From Ampullaceana balthica (Eukaryota > Mollusca > Gastropoda > Lymnaeidae), in assembly GCA_944989445.1 (NCBI GenBank), contig CALYLW010000162.1, forward strand, positions 295,001 to 359,000: 64,000 nt of DNA. The letters run 5' to 3'. This document shows, piece by piece, positions 1-11,611 of this stretch. The notes under the pieces were generated by a model that was given only the letters and a program-made list of their open reading frames with translations, had not been told where the DNA came from and did no database searches. Position 1 is the stretch's first letter, and each line of letters opens with the position of its first letter. The position numbers and the translations under genes were made by a program.

Positions 1-494
1 ATCAGTGTATTAAAAATCGTATGACAGATTTTGCTCAAGTATATTTTTAAATAACATTTGTGTACTATTTACAGTTCAACAAATTTTAATTTATTGCAAT
101 GTATGTAAAATAAAATAAATAGTTTTATTATATAACTTTGCCATTATTCGTCAAGTTTTAGTAATTTCTAATGAGGGAATAAGACATGTATATAGTCTCG
201 AAAGTTGCGATAGCATTGTCCTCCTTTCATCCCACAAACTATTACTCTTACAGCATGCAAACAAAAAAACAATCAGATAATGAAAAAGACATACTTTACC
301 ACCTCGCGAACTCCATACGCTAAAAATAGCACCATTTTTGGCTTTCATTACCTAGTTTCTAAACCGTTCGACACAGGGTAAAAACGAAAGTACCTACAAG
401 TAGTATGACAACAAGGCTACTATAATGAGACAGCATTCTTGTATTATTACGCGGGGCTAGAGTGTAAAGTCCAATTTTAGCTGACCCAGTTAGC
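1..494. other. AT-rich flank, no gene seen
   Basis: Nothing coding or repeated was recognised here. The only long open frame (348-151, - strand) has no family features and looks like chance. The stretch ends at the TA dinucleotide that borders the pogo-like element starting at 497. Confidence 0.5.
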
Positions 495-984
495 TACCGC
501 CTGCCGAACACTTTTTTGCTTAATTTACTTCAAAGCAGACACTTTTACCTCAAAGCAGACACATAACCAAAATAATCAAAGAATCAATTTTTAGTTAATG
601 GAGTCAACAAATAACACTGGAGATGTCAATAATAATAATGTAATTAACGTTTATTAAAGAAACTAGCAGACCCGTCGTGCGTTGCAACGATCTCTTTAAA
701 AATGAATAAATTGAAACTAAAGATTGGTGTGTTTTAAAAGAATTATGCCATAAACCTTCGGGGAAGTGAGAAAAAAAAGTCCAAGTTTAATAGCAAACTG
801 TTACATAAATTTATAATTAAAAACTTACAAAAGGAAAAACGATATTAAGAGGCCCAGCCAAAAAATGAGTGATAATTTAATTTTTTTATTGCCATTGTAC
901 TCAAGCTAAATTTCTCAATATCGTGTAAAATTGAATGGGGAATTAAATTGTTACCGTGCAGTAAAAATGACATTTGGGGCCCCC

Positions 985-2840
985 AGCTCCGAGGGAATGG
1001 ACATTAGGAGTTCAGTGCCCTATAGTAATATATTATAGGTTCTTAACTTTTTATATACTAACTTTAGTCAAAATCCATTTATTTTCTCATTATCTACCGC
1101 TTAAACTAATTTTAATATAGCTAATATAGTGAATAAAACTACATAAAGGGGCCCCGGGCTTTTTCGCTGCGAGATGTCAATTTCAAAAACCTTTACATTT
1201 TAATTCAGTTTCATCATGGATATATTTATCAAGATCGTTAAAAAGTGAATGGCAAAAATATCTTAAACATATATGAAAAAAGACATTTGGGGCCCTCCGT
1301 CACCGAAGAAAATGTCATTAGAAGTTCAAAAACCTTGAGTATTTTAATATGGGCTACCAAGTTTTTTATACAAAATTTGGTTAAGATCCAATCATTTACT
1401 CAGTAGCTAACGCATAAACTAATTTTTATATTGTTCGTATAAGCAAAAAACGACAGTAAGAGATAGAGGGTCCAGTTATTGCAAGAAATAAAGTGCGAAA
1501 CACATGTTCATTTGAATAAATTTCAAAATGCATAAATTTATTTATATTTATCAATAATGGTAAAATTTGACTGTGCGATAAAATATTAAACATACATTTT
1601 GGGCTCCCTGCCCAAAGGAAAAGAAAATTACGAGTTCAGTGCCCTATAGTAATAAAATATAGACCCTCGAGTTTTTATATAATAAGATGGGTCAAGACCC
1701 ATTAACTTTTTCAGAATTTTACGCTAATAATAATTTTTATACAGCTAATATAATGAAAAAAAACGAAATTTAGGGCCCCCTGGGCCCATTCGGTGAAAGA
1801 TTTCAATTTAAAAAATGCTGTTCATTTTAATTCAGTTTCCTCATAGATATATTCCTTAAGATCGTGAAAATTTAAATGAAGAAAACTATCTCAAACATAT
1901 ACGAAGAAAAGACATTTAGGGCCCCAGGCCCCGAAGGAATGGAAATTTGAATTTCTGTGCCCTATAGTATTTTAATATCGGCTACCAAGTTTTTGTATAC
2001 AAATTTTGGTTAAGGTCCATTCATTTACTCGGTAGCTAACGCATAAACTTATTTTTATATACCTCATATAAGCAAAAAACTACATTATGGGCCCCAGGGC
2101 CTAATTATTGCAAGAAATAAAGTGCGAAAGACATTTTAATTTGAATAAATTTCAAAATACATACATTTATTTATATGTCTCAATATTGAAAGAACGATAA
2201 AATATTGAACATACATTTTGGGCTCCCTGCCCCAAGGGAATGAAAATTAGGAGTTCAGTGCCCTATAGTAATAAAATATAGACCCTTAAATTTTTATATA
2301 TTAAGATGTGTCAAGATCCATTAATTTTCTCAGTATTTAACACGAACACTAATTTTTATACAGCTTAAATAAGGGGAAAAACGACATTTAGGGGCCCCTT
2401 TAGTGAAAGGTGTCAATTTCAAAAACCTGTTCATTTAATTCAGTTTCCTCATAAATATATTCCTCAAGATCGTGAAAAATTGAATGGGGAAAAATATCTT
2501 AAACATATACGAAGAAAAGACATTTGGGGCCCCCGGCACCGAATATATTGACATTAGAAGTTTAGAAACCTTAATTATGTCAATATGGGCTACTAAATTT
2601 TTGTATGCAAATTTTGGTTAAGATGCATTCATTTACTCAGTAGCTAACGCAAAAACTAATTTTTATATAGCTCACATAAGCAAAAAACGACATTAAGGGC
2701 CCCAGTGCAAGATATAAAGTTCAAAATACCTGCTCATTTCAATCTGTATAATAATGGATACATGTGTCATTAGTTGTCAATATTGTTAATAATTGAATGG
2801 TGAATAAAATCTTAAACGTTTAAGAAAAAGAATTTTTTTT
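985..2840 (+). repeat. Dimeric higher-order tandem array (A-B)n
   Basis: Units of about 305-315 bp each begin near a GGGCCCC(C)GGCCCCGAAGGAA-type motif at about 985, 1293, 1605, 1920, 2222 and 2527. Alternate units resemble each other more than their neighbours. Units at 985, 1605 and 2222 carry the ATAGTAATA-ATATAG text. Units at 1293, 1920 and 2527 carry TTTTAATATGGGCTAC. The higher-order period is therefore about 610-625 bp. A GGGCCC-rich block at the unit joints contrasts with AT-rich bodies. Confidence 0.75.
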
Positions 2841-3325
2841 GGCCCCCAGCCCCGAAGGAATGACTATTAGGAGTTCAGTTCCCTTTAGTGTTTTAATATT
2901 GGCTATCAAATTTTTATATACAAAGTTTGGTTAAGATCAATCAATTTACACAGTAGCTAGCGCTGAAACTAAATTTTATATAGCTCATATAAGCAAAAAA
3001 TGACATTATGGGTCCCCGGCGCCCCATGAGTGATACATTTAGAAAAAAAGTTGCCAGTCTCCAAAAGTTTCATGATGATCGGATGAATGGTTTAATCAGC
3101 TATAAAGGACATGCACACAGACATACATTGAATTTTATATATATAGCTTAACAAAAACGACATTAAGGGCCCCCGGGCCCAATCGGTGCAAGAGAATAAC
3201 TTTAAAATACATGTTCATTTCAATCTGGATCATGATAGATATATTAGTCAATGCTTTTCAAGATCGTGTAAATCATAACGGGAATAAAGTATTTAACGCT
3301 TACCAAAAAAAAAGGATTTTGGGCC

Positions 3326-4260
3326 CCCGGCCCCGAAGGAACGGACATTAGGAGTTCAATGCCATATGGTACTTTAATATAGGCTATCAAGTTGTTATGT
3401 ACCAAGTTTGGTCAAGATCCATTCATTTTCCAAGCAGCTAAGCCTTAAACTAATTTTTATATAGCTCATATAAGAAGAAATTCTCATTATTTGGCCCCCG
3501 GCGCCCCATGAGTTTTAATTTTTGAAAAAAAGTAGCCTATTTCCATCCCGTGAGCGTACTCAAAAGTCTCCAAAAGTTTCATGGCGATCGGATGAATGGT
3601 TTAGTCAGCTAACGGGAATAAAGTATTTAACGCTTACAAAAATAAAGATTTTGGGCCCCCGGCCCCGAAGGAACGGACATTAGGAGTTCGATGCCATGTG
3701 ATACTTTTATATAGACTATCAAGTTGTTATGTACCAAGTTTGGTCAAGATCCATTCATTTTCCAAGCAGCTAAGCCCTAAACTAATTTTTATATAGCTCA
3801 TATAAGAAAAAATTCTCATTATGGGCCCCCGGCGCCCCATGAGTGTTAAATTTTGAAACAAAGTAGCCTATTTCCATCCCGGGAGCGTACTCAAAAGTCT
3901 CCAAAAGTTTCATGGCGACCGAATGAATGGTATAGTCAGCTAACGGGAATAAAGTATTTAACGCTTACAAAAATAAAGATTTTGGGCCCCCGGCCCCGAA
4001 GGAACGGACATTAGGAGTTCAATGCCATATGATACTTTAATATAGGTTATCAAGTTGTTATGTACCAAGTTTGGTCAAGATTCATTCATTTTCCAAGCAG
4101 CTAAGCCCTAAACTAATTTTTATATAGCTCATATAAGAAAAAAACTCATTATGGGCCCCCGGCGCCCCATAAGTGTTAAATTTTGAAAAAAAAGTAGCCT
4201 ATTTCCATCCCTGGAGCGTACTCAAAAGTCTCCAAAAGTTTCATGGCGATCGGATGAATG
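3326..4260 (+). repeat. Three recent tandem units of ~330 bp
   Basis: Copies begin at about 3326, 3655 and 3988 with CCCCGGCCCCGAAGGAACGG. They are far more alike than the A/B units to the left. Each has the joint motif, the ATTAGGAGTTC block, the ACCAAGTTTGGTCAAGATCC block, the GGCGCCCCAT block and the TTTCATGGCGA tail module. The last unit runs into the terminal CATACATA tract. Near identity implies recent unequal exchange or slippage at this end. Confidence 0.75.
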
Positions 4261-4389
4261 GTTTAGTCCGCTATAACAGACATGCATACATACATACATA
4301 CTTTGATTTTTATATATATAGATTAGATCCGGAATAACTTAGATCTATATATACAAAATAATACTATAGGTAGATCTATAATCTATAGT

Positions 4390-5290
4390 CTAGTCAGGGC
4401 AGCAAACAGTGCACACAAAAGTGCCTTGTTTCAAAGATGCACAATTTTGCGTGCACTGTGCATGCCACCAGCCATCACACACATCACATTGGACCCAAAC
4501 CTCTGCCCCTCCCCCTTTTTGCACCCATGACACATTCCTTCCAACAAGAGATCCTCTTCTTTATCTAAAGTAGCGTCATCTGCAGCCATGTCAAGCTCCA
4601 TTGTTTGAACCAACTGTGAGTCCTCACTGCTGCTATCAGATAGATCTATTACTGGATACTTCTTTACTTTCTTGGACTCCACTATTTTCTTTTTTTTAAT
4701 CTGCTCTTCTTCTCTCTTGCGTCTTTTTTCTTCCCTTTCTTGCTCTCTTGTACTTTTTGTAGCCTCTTTTTGTGCATCCTTTATCTTTTTGCTTTCTTCC
4801 CTCTCGATCTTTCTTTTCAGTTTATTTTTTTCTATTTCTTCCTTGTCTGCTATTTTCTTTTTAATGCTTCTCTAAACTCTTCTCCACTGACCAAGTTTGG
4901 CATGGTTGGAGCATTTGCTGTTTTCTTCTTGTTTTTATACCTTCTAACAAAAGCAGGCAGCTTCAAAATGTCATCTACTGTCAAGTTAGCTTTGTCTACT
5001 TTGACTGTGCAGTTTTTGGGTTCTTCTAGACTGCACGTTTCTATTAGCCCCACAGCTAAGGCTTGAACTTGTTCTCTTCTTCCTCTTTGCTAAGGTTGTC
5101 TCCTGCAGTAAAACTTGTCATTGTCAGTTGGAATTTTTTAAAATTAAATTGGTTGCGACTCATTTCATCATATAAAATGTTTGAATAGTCATGGAATGCT
5201 TTAAGTTGTGCAGCAGACAATCTGAACTTTGGTGGTGATGATGCAGGTAATGATTCTGGTTGGGAATATTTGTAAATGATAGACTTATTT
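4390..5290 (-). pseudogene. Transposon-derived ORF with PHD-like C-terminus, frameshifted
   Basis: Reading leftward, an open stretch (about 5290-5083) gives SAAQLKAFHDYSNILYDEMS. After a frame change follow LPAFVRRYKNKKKTANAPTM (about 4950), a Lys/Glu-rich charged linker and an acidic Ser/Asp block (about 4640). A second frame change near 4480 gives a cysteine finger (VQCDVCDGWWHAQCTQN) and FVCTVCCPD, ending at the stop at 4390. This order (charged linker, then a WxQCDxC..WWH..C finger) resembles the C-terminal regions of pogo/jerky-type transposases as I recall them. The DDE domain is missing. At least two frameshifts make it a pseudogene. Family assignment is inference from C-terminal style and from the flanking TA-bordered ends. 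Confidence 0.5.
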
Positions 5291-6132
5291 TCATTCTAAA
5301 ATGGGCTGTTTTCCTGTATAATGGGCTGGGTCTCTATGACTACTTGTGTTTCATTCTCAATTTGTTGTGTCTCAATGAGTGCCTGTGTGTAAGATTCGAT
5401 TGGTTGTGTTTCAGTGGTTGCTGCTGTGTCGGATTATATGTGTTGTGCCTCGATGATTGCTTAGTTATCGTTGGGACTCAATCAATTTGTTGTCATTTAT
5501 GCTGTGCAGGTGGTTTAGCTTAATTTTCCTACATGAAAAAGTGTTCGCAACGAAGTAATATCCTACAATAAAGCAAATATACTTCAACGCGAACATGCCC
5601 TCAAAACGAACACTACTATTTTCAAATAACACTAGAGGCCAAGAGCTAGACCCTTATTTAACTAAATTTTTCTGCAGAATAAAAGTGTTCGGTACGAAGT
5701 AAAATGCAACTTTAAACTTACTTCGTCGCGAACACCCCTTCGAAACGAACATTGCTATTAAATAGAATTGTTAAGTATAACAGCGTGGTTACTAGCCTAT
5801 TTGTAAGTGATGATGCAATACCAAACATGTGTGTTTTCCAAAGCGAACAGGAAAAGTAGTCTTAACCCGGAAATCAACTTCGTTCTTCCTAGGGACGCTG
5901 ACAGCATGCATGGCGCAAGGATCAAAATGTTGACACACATTTACTCACAAAATAGGTCATCCCGGCAAACGAAACATAAAATGATATTGAAAACAGAACT
6001 ACTTTCGACTTACGGGTGTTCGTTTTCGTGTTAGACGGAAAATAAAAATACAGAGAACGCTTTATGAAATAGTGTTCGCTACGACATAGCGTTCGCGAGG
6101 CGGTAACTTACTCTACTTAGTCTCAAAGAAAG

Positions 6133-7270
6133 TCATTTTTAAATCCTTTATATTAACTCGTGGCGTCTGCTTGATTGCTTGGTGCCTTGCTTGATTGTTT
6201 GATCGTTGCCGAAAAAACTTTGGATCGATTTTTAACTAACTTCCTCGTATGCTAGCTAGCTGAAATTTTGCAGGCAGACTCGTGCCAACGATAAAAATGA
6301 TCTATCAAAATTTCAGATCAATCGAATGTGCTGTTAAAAGTAAAAAAGAAAAAGAAACAAATAAATTCAAAATATTTCAATCATGGAAAGGAACTAACCT
6401 AAACTAAAGATGCAAAATACTTAGGAGTCATAATAAATGAGAAATTATCATGGAATCCCCATGTCAATGAAGTTATTAAAAAATCAAACAAAACCTTAGG
6501 CTTTATAAAAAGAAACCTTTACAAATGTAATAAAGATATAAAACTAAAATGCTATCTCACTTTGGTGAGACCTGTACTAGAATATGCATCTTCTGTATGG
6601 GACCCATCCACCAAAGAAAACATTGATAAACTAGAACAAATCCAAAAAAGAGCTGCCAGATTCATTACTGGAGAATATTCAAAACTGACTAAAATAACAA
6701 CATTAGTTAAATCATTAAACCTTGAAACACTAGAGGATAGAAGAACCAAGAGTAAAGTAGTAATCATACATAAAGCAATTAACTCTAATTTAGAAATACA
6801 ACACAAAGATAACTTAATACAACCCTCAGATAGACATAAGGATAAAAACACATTTCTTATTCCGTATGCAAGAACAAACTCATACAAATTTTCGTTCTTC
6901 CCGTCCGGAATTCGGGCGTGGGCTGGGTTGCCTGAAGAAACCAGGTAAGCCAACACTTTATCGACATTTAAAACTATAATATGAATGTAGGACTAAACAC
7001 CAACCATAGATAAGCGTAGGACGCAATAATCTTCTGTATAGAAGGAGCGTCTGAAACAGATAAGATAAGATAATATAAGATACTGTGGGATTAAATTAAT
7101 GAATTTTTAGATAATCTCTATTTATCTCTATGTAGCATGTTAATTTTTGTGCTAGAGTGTCGTGGTGCGTATTATATTGAACAACCTTTTTAATATTTTC
7201 CTGTCGCGCGGTGCGGTGCGTATTTTATTGACGATACTTTTTAAAAATATATTCCCGATCTGTAAATGTA
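6133..7270 (+). mobile_element. MITE-like family copy, split by a LINE
   Basis: It begins with TTTTTAAATCCTTTATATTAACT, the shared head of a dispersed family in this window. It carries the family core TCAAAATTTCAGATC at about 6305. The body stops near 6340 where a LINE fragment starts and resumes near 7085 with ATTAAATTAATGAATTTTTAG. The resumed part (about 7085-7265) matches the reverse complement of 61640-61440, which shows both halves belong to one element. Confidence 0.6.
6341..7080 (+). pseudogene. 5'-truncated LINE, reverse transcriptase C-terminal region
   Basis: The translated product from about 6341 to 6944 follows the C-terminal half of the LINE at 33.3-34.6 kb almost residue for residue (for example [20 protein letters not shown] and [20 protein letters not shown]). 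It lacks the polymerase motifs. A TAA at 6945 ends the frame slightly earlier than in the other copy. The 3' end carries GCAATAATCTTCTGTATAGA and then a GATAA microsatellite (about 7050-7080), which gives + orientation and a 3' tail. The copy is 5'-truncated, as is usual for target-primed retrotransposition. Confidence 0.8.
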
Positions 7271-7274
7271 AATG

Positions 7275-7622
7275 CTAGTAATTGCTAGTAGTGGCGTAAC
7301 AACGGCTTGGCATCGGGGCAGTTGCCAAGGGCGCCGGCCTGCGCCGGTTGAAAGGGGCGCCGCTAAATCTGGTGTACATAATATTCCATTTTGTCAGTCC
7401 AATGGATTTGTGGACTGGAAACATCTAAACCCACAAATTCAAAATCACGAAAATTCGTGGCAACACATAAACAATTTTACGAAATTGAAATTATTAGAAA
7501 AAGGGCTTGAAAAGGGTGGACTAATTGACGACTCTGCACAAGCAGCAATGAAAAACGAAATTTTGAAATGGTGCCAAACATTGACTATGATGTTAAAATG
7601 TATGTTGTTTTTTGCTAAATAA
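7275..7622 (+). pseudogene. hAT transposase fragment (TTF zinc-finger region)
   Basis: The open frame contains GFVDWKHLNPQIQNHENSWQ followed by a helical stretch ending near KNEILKWCQTL. This matches the pattern of the TTF-type zinc finger that opens ZMYM/DUF4371-type hAT transposases (GFxDWKxLxxxIxxHExS). The frame opens in TAGTGGCGTAACAA, which looks like a hAT terminal repeat, so the fragment sits next to the 5' terminus. The rest of the transposase is absent and no matching right end was found. Confidence 0.55.
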
Positions 7623-8438
7623 ATTTAGTGTAAGGCTGCACTCTAATATCGTAACACGCGTGACGCCCATGTAAAGCGTCATCAAATAAATTGTAAACAA
7701 TCAAATATTTAAGTGCAACTTTTATTAAAGTTACGCGTTTAGAAGTGACGCCACATTTTTAAACACCCTTTCCCCTTCGTCACAAATGGTCGACCCCCCC
7801 CTCTAGGTGTGTGGCGTCATTTATGAACTTCCCCCCTTGTGACGTCATACGTCTACGTTTTTGTAACGAAGTGTAAAGAGAAGGGCGAGGGGTAAAAATC
7901 AGCCTAAATCACGTGACGTCATTCATGTAATATCGTGTTTTTCATGTTGAAATTATTGAAGAAATAGAAAAGAACATGCAAATTTTATTTTCTTGAACAC
8001 ACAAAACTAATAAAATATAACGATATAAGCAGTGAAATCGCCGTCCCGGTGTGTATTTATAGCGGCTGCGGCACCGGTGGGCGAAAGGGAAACTTCTACT
8101 AATTTCAAGAACTGGAAATATAAATCTGACGGATATATATTTTTAGTAATGTGTGAACGTTAAATTAGGTCTGAATCGAATGTTAATTACTCCAAGTAAT
8201 TTAAAGTCCAATATTTAGTTTGTTTTCAATTATTAAACATTATTGCATATCAGTCTTGACTCAGTCGGTCTAGAATGCAGTTTGCGTTACTAGGCTTAGT
8301 ATTATGCAAATTAAATTTGTTGTGCGTACGTACATATTCAGTCGAGCCCCCTCCCCCGTACGCATCCATACGCAAAATGCTGTTAATTTAAGACCCCTCC
8401 CCCCTCCTTGAGTACGTAGGCTAATATATGGATGGCCC
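7623..8438. other. Intergenic, nothing recognised
   Basis: AT-rich sequence with some GC-richer patches around 7760-7860 and 8040-8100. No coding, RNA or repeat signature was supported. Confidence 0.4.
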
Positions 8439-8545
8439 CTAAGGAAGGTGTTTTTATCCTTATGTCTCTCTCAGGGTTGTATTAATTTATCTTTATGTTG
8501 TATTTCTAAATTAGAATTAATTTCTTTATGTATTCGCAATGTTAG
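8439..8545 (-). mobile_element. Short LINE fragment
   Basis: The run GGTGTTTTTATCCTTATGTC through TTAGAATTAATTTCTTTATG matches, on the + strand, the antisense text of the 33.3-34.6 kb LINE at about 33489-33580. It is a 100-bp relic of the same family in minus orientation. Confidence 0.65.
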
Positions 8546-8828
8546 CAGTTGATTATTAACTCAGTGACAGCTGAAATATTTCTAAATTACAATCAAACCT
8601 CTCATAACGAGCACCTCTCATTACGATATTTTCGCATAACGAGCAAAACTTTTTTTGAAAAGTTGCTCCCTTAAGGAGCAAAGATTCGCATAACGAGTGA
8701 CGCAGAAAGGGAAAGTTCCCTTTTCCTGGAAATTCATTAGTGAGTCGGCACTTTAGCCCTGATGTATTATTCTGTGTTAAGCACTCGGTCTGTTAGCGTA
8801 TTGTTTTCGTGTGTGATCAACCGTTTTT

Positions 8829-10040
8829 ACTAGTCTTATATTAACTTGCTTTGTAAGTTTAATCGGACATCCGAACCCACTATTTTTAAATCCCTTATAT
8901 TAACTTCGCGGCCGTCTCTGTCGTCATCTCATCATCTCTCTCATCATCTCATGGGCTGGGCGGGCGGAAAAAGAAAAGTCGAAAATGACCCACTTCCGAT
9001 CGAGCTGAAATTTGGCACACGGACCCGACTCACCTAACAATGCACCGTATCAAAATTTCAGATCGATCGATCGTACCGTAATTAAATTAATGCATTTTTA
9101 GTTTATCCTTATATGAGGTATGTAATTCAAATTCACGGTTTGTTATTGTTTTTTTCTTCCACTTCCACGTGAGTTTGAGTTGACGCCGATCGTCGTGTTG
9201 ACGCCGACCATCGTGCCGACACCCCCTCACATCCCACCCCCATTTATTAAAGACAAGAGACATCACTCGGTGTCAGTCTGTAAATGTTTGAAAATAATCA
9301 ATACTGTTAGTTATGTCTCATATATAAGGGATTTATAGTCAAAAACTTTGTTTTTGCGGGTTTGTTTTTTAAATCCCTTATATTAACTTCGCGGCCGTCT
9401 CTGTCTGTCGTCATCTCATCATCTCTCTCATGGGCTGGGCGGGCGGAAAAAGAAAAGTCGAAAATGACCCACTTCCAGTGATCCGATCGAGCTGAAATTT
9501 GGCACACGGACCCGACTCACCTAACAATGCATCGTATCAAAATTTCAGATCGATCGATCGTACCGTAATTAAATTAATGCATTTTTAGTTTATCCTTATA
9601 TGAGGTATGTAATTCAAATTCACTGTTTGTTATTGTTTTTTTCTTCCACTTCCACGTTAGTTTGAGTTGACGCCGACCGTCGTGCCGACACCCCCTCACA
9701 TCCCACCCCCATTTATTAAAGACAAGGGACATCACTCGGTGTCAGTCTGTAAATGTTTGTAGCGTTTGAAAATAATCAATACTGTTAGTTATGTCTCATA
9801 TATAAGGGATTTATAGTCAAAAACTTTGTTTTTACGGGTTTGTTTTATTTAATAATTTTTTCACGTGCCTAGTTCACGCGTTGACGCCGAACGTCACTGT
9901 TCACACCCCCTACCGTCCCTGCGCCCGGTTTTTAAAACCAGGGGAGATAATTCTGTTTCAGTCTGTAAATGTCGCGTTTAAACATAATCACTACTTTTAG
10001 TTATGTCTCATATATAAAGGATTTATAGTTTTTACATCTA
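8829..10040 (+). mobile_element. MITE-like copy split by a tandem pair of relatives
   Basis: The head (about 8829-8882: TTATATTAACTTGCTTTGTA and ATCGGACATCCGAACC) and the tail (about 9841-10040) together match the uninterrupted copy at 18722-18990. Between them sit two near-identical relatives (8883-9364 and 9365-9845). This is an element broken by insertion of a tandem pair. Confidence 0.7.
8883..9845 (+). mobile_element. Two tandem MITE-like copies (~480 bp each)
   Basis: Each copy runs from TTTTTAAATCCCTTATATTA to TCATATATAAGGGATTTATA, so the ends are short inverted repeats about AAATCCCTTATAT. Inside are TTCGCGGCCGTCTCTGTC, a GGGCTGGGCGGGCGGAAAAA block, ATTTGGCACACGGACCCG and the palindrome-rich core TTTCAGATCGATCGATCG. 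The copies differ by small indels only. Related copies are at 18722, 49898 (-) and 58040 (-). Confidence 0.75.
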
Positions 10041-10489
10041 TTTATTTTCGATTTACGTCTGCTAAAGTTAAACCTCAGCAGTCCGCCTTAGTGACCGGAA
10101 TAACCCAATGTTGAAATATTTTCGATTTACAGTGAGTGTCGGATAATTGGGATAAGTCGGATAATTGGGATCAGTTCGCTCAAAATATTCGAATCGCCTA
10201 GAACGGAAATAATCCCAGGACATGCTTGCTAGCATAGATATTGATAGACTAAGTTTAAACTGAGCACTGAGCACCCTAGTCTTATAGTCATGGCGAACAA
10301 CGAGATAATCGATTTCACCTACGATTTAACGTTCCTGTCTCGTTTTAAACTTTTACATTTTCATAAATTTGGAACTAAAGGTCTCTTCTGACTGTAAATT
10401 TCAAATTTTAAATTTATTTTCTACTTTTTAGTGCATTTCTAATTTAAGACTAGTTTTTAAAAAGTGTTTTAAAAATTTTTTTATTACAA

Positions 10490-11110
10490 ATTTGCCACGT
10501 TTTATTAACTCGCTTTCGTTGCTGTGGATTTTTTTGTCTGTCCACAATTTTTCAAATCTGCCAACGTTAAATTAAACCACTTCTGATGGTCCTAGAAATC
10601 TCAAAATTTTACCACAGATAGATCTTGCATGACAATGCATTGTATCAAAATTTCAGATCGATCGAATGCACCGTTATTAAATTATTGAACTTTTTAGATT
10701 ATCTATATATAAGCATCTGTACCGTCTGCTTTTGTAGACATCCATGGGTTCACCCCGTGACCACATCACCGTGTTTTTAAAACGTTGGGCGGGCGCTTAT
10801 GAGGTGTTTGGTATTAAAAAAAATAGAGGTAAAAATATTTAACAAAAACACGTTTTTGTAAGTGGACTAACAAATAATCAAAATAAATAGAGGTAAAAAA
10901 AAGATTTTTAAAAAACACGTTTTTATAAGTGTACTAAAAAGAAGTAAATAATTTAAAACGAATAAGTTCAAGTACTTACATATAATATGACTAAAAACGT
11001 GGGGCGGATGTTTGGTATAAAAATTAAAGATTTATAATTAAGAAGGCAAAAAAGATATCTATAAGTGAGAGAATGAGTGAACTGCATATGTAAAACCTCA
11101 TAAGCGCCCG
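10490..11110 (+). mobile_element. MITE-like hairpin-family copy
   Basis: It shares its first ~230 bp (TTTTATTAACTCGCTTTCGT, CACTTCTGATGGTCCTAGA, ATTTTACCACAGATAGATCT, TTTCAGATCGATCGAATG) with 54630-54850. It shares its last ~350 bp with the hairpin arms at 54932-55283. In this copy the hairpin is degenerate: GTTGGGCGGGCGCTTATGAG near 10785 versus CTCATAAGCGCCCGCCCAAC near 11098. Confidence 0.6.
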
Positions 11111-11611
11111 CCCAACATTGATTTGTATGGGAAAAATTGTTTCGTATAACGAGTGTTTCGCTTAACAAGTAACACTCTGGAATGAATTAATCTCGTTATG
11201 AGAGGTTTGACTGTAATTAGAGAAGTCTCTGAACTTAATTTTCCTTTACAAAATGAGTATAAACTCATGTTAACTGTTTTTTAAAGTTAAAGCATTTTTC
11301 GTTAATTTTTTATAAAAATCTAATTACAATTATTTGTGTTAATTACTGTGTTTAAGTTTAAGTAAAAGTGATTTTTTTTTGATGCTCGCTAAAAAAATTA
11401 AAACCCATATGCCATTTTTTTTATAATACTTAAATTGTACTTTCATTGGGGCGCAATTTTTCCCTTTTGCACGTAGTGTTTCAACGGCTAAGTCCGGCCC
11501 CAGCATTGTACCATAATAATTTAGTCCTATTGGTCATAACCACAACCATCCTTAACAGTTACATAAACAAGAGAAATGAACTCTGACAAACTTTCTTATA
11601 CACAAACAAAA

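Larger units (their letters stand above)
661..4322 (+). repeat. Long repeat element with tandemly expanded interior
   Basis: A distinctive head (CAGACCCGTCGTGCGTTGC, about 668) and a distinctive tail (TTTCATGGCGATCGGATGAA, about 4240, then CATACATA repeats and a TATATATATAG run) bracket a tandem array. The same tail module occurs earlier at about 3068, 3568 and 3908, so it was amplified with the array. No open frame survives. The repeat lies inside the pogo-like element, which suggests it arrived later. No clear target duplication was found, so its transposition class is open. Confidence 0.55.
497..6103. mobile_element. pogo/Tc1-mariner-like DNA transposon, interrupted
   Basis: The ends are imperfect inverted repeats: CCGCCTGCCGAACAC at 497-511 and, on the opposite strand, CCGCCTCGCGAACGC ending at 6103. 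Both are bordered by TA (495-496 and 6104-6105), the target duplication of Tc1/mariner/pogo elements. Short subterminal repeats of the type GTTCGnnACGAAGTA recur inside at about 5551, 5689 and 6073, with opposite-strand versions near 5585 and 5717. A decayed minus-strand coding region (5290-4390) is the only protein-coding part left, and no DDE catalytic core was seen. About 3.7 kb of unrelated tandem repeat sits inside (661-4322), so the element itself retains only about 1.9 kb. The assignment rests on short termini plus TA and on the coding remnant. Confidence 0.6.
8590..11213. mobile_element. Tigger/pogo-like element with TA duplication, host to nested repeats
   Basis: Inverted termini: CAATCAAACCTCTCATAACG at 8590, and CAGTCAAACCTCTCATAACG on the minus strand from 11213, 19 of 20 bases identical. 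TA borders both sides (8588-8589, 11214-11215). Palindromic text about ATAACGAG continues inward on both ends (near 8640 and 11150). No transposase is present. The interior is filled with later MITE-like insertions (8829-10040 and 10490-11110). Confidence 0.8.

Noticed and set aside
5260..5523. Cysteine-rich 87-codon plus-strand frame
   Set aside because: Low-complexity Leu/Cys composition antisense to the transposon-derived coding region, with no signal or domain pattern.
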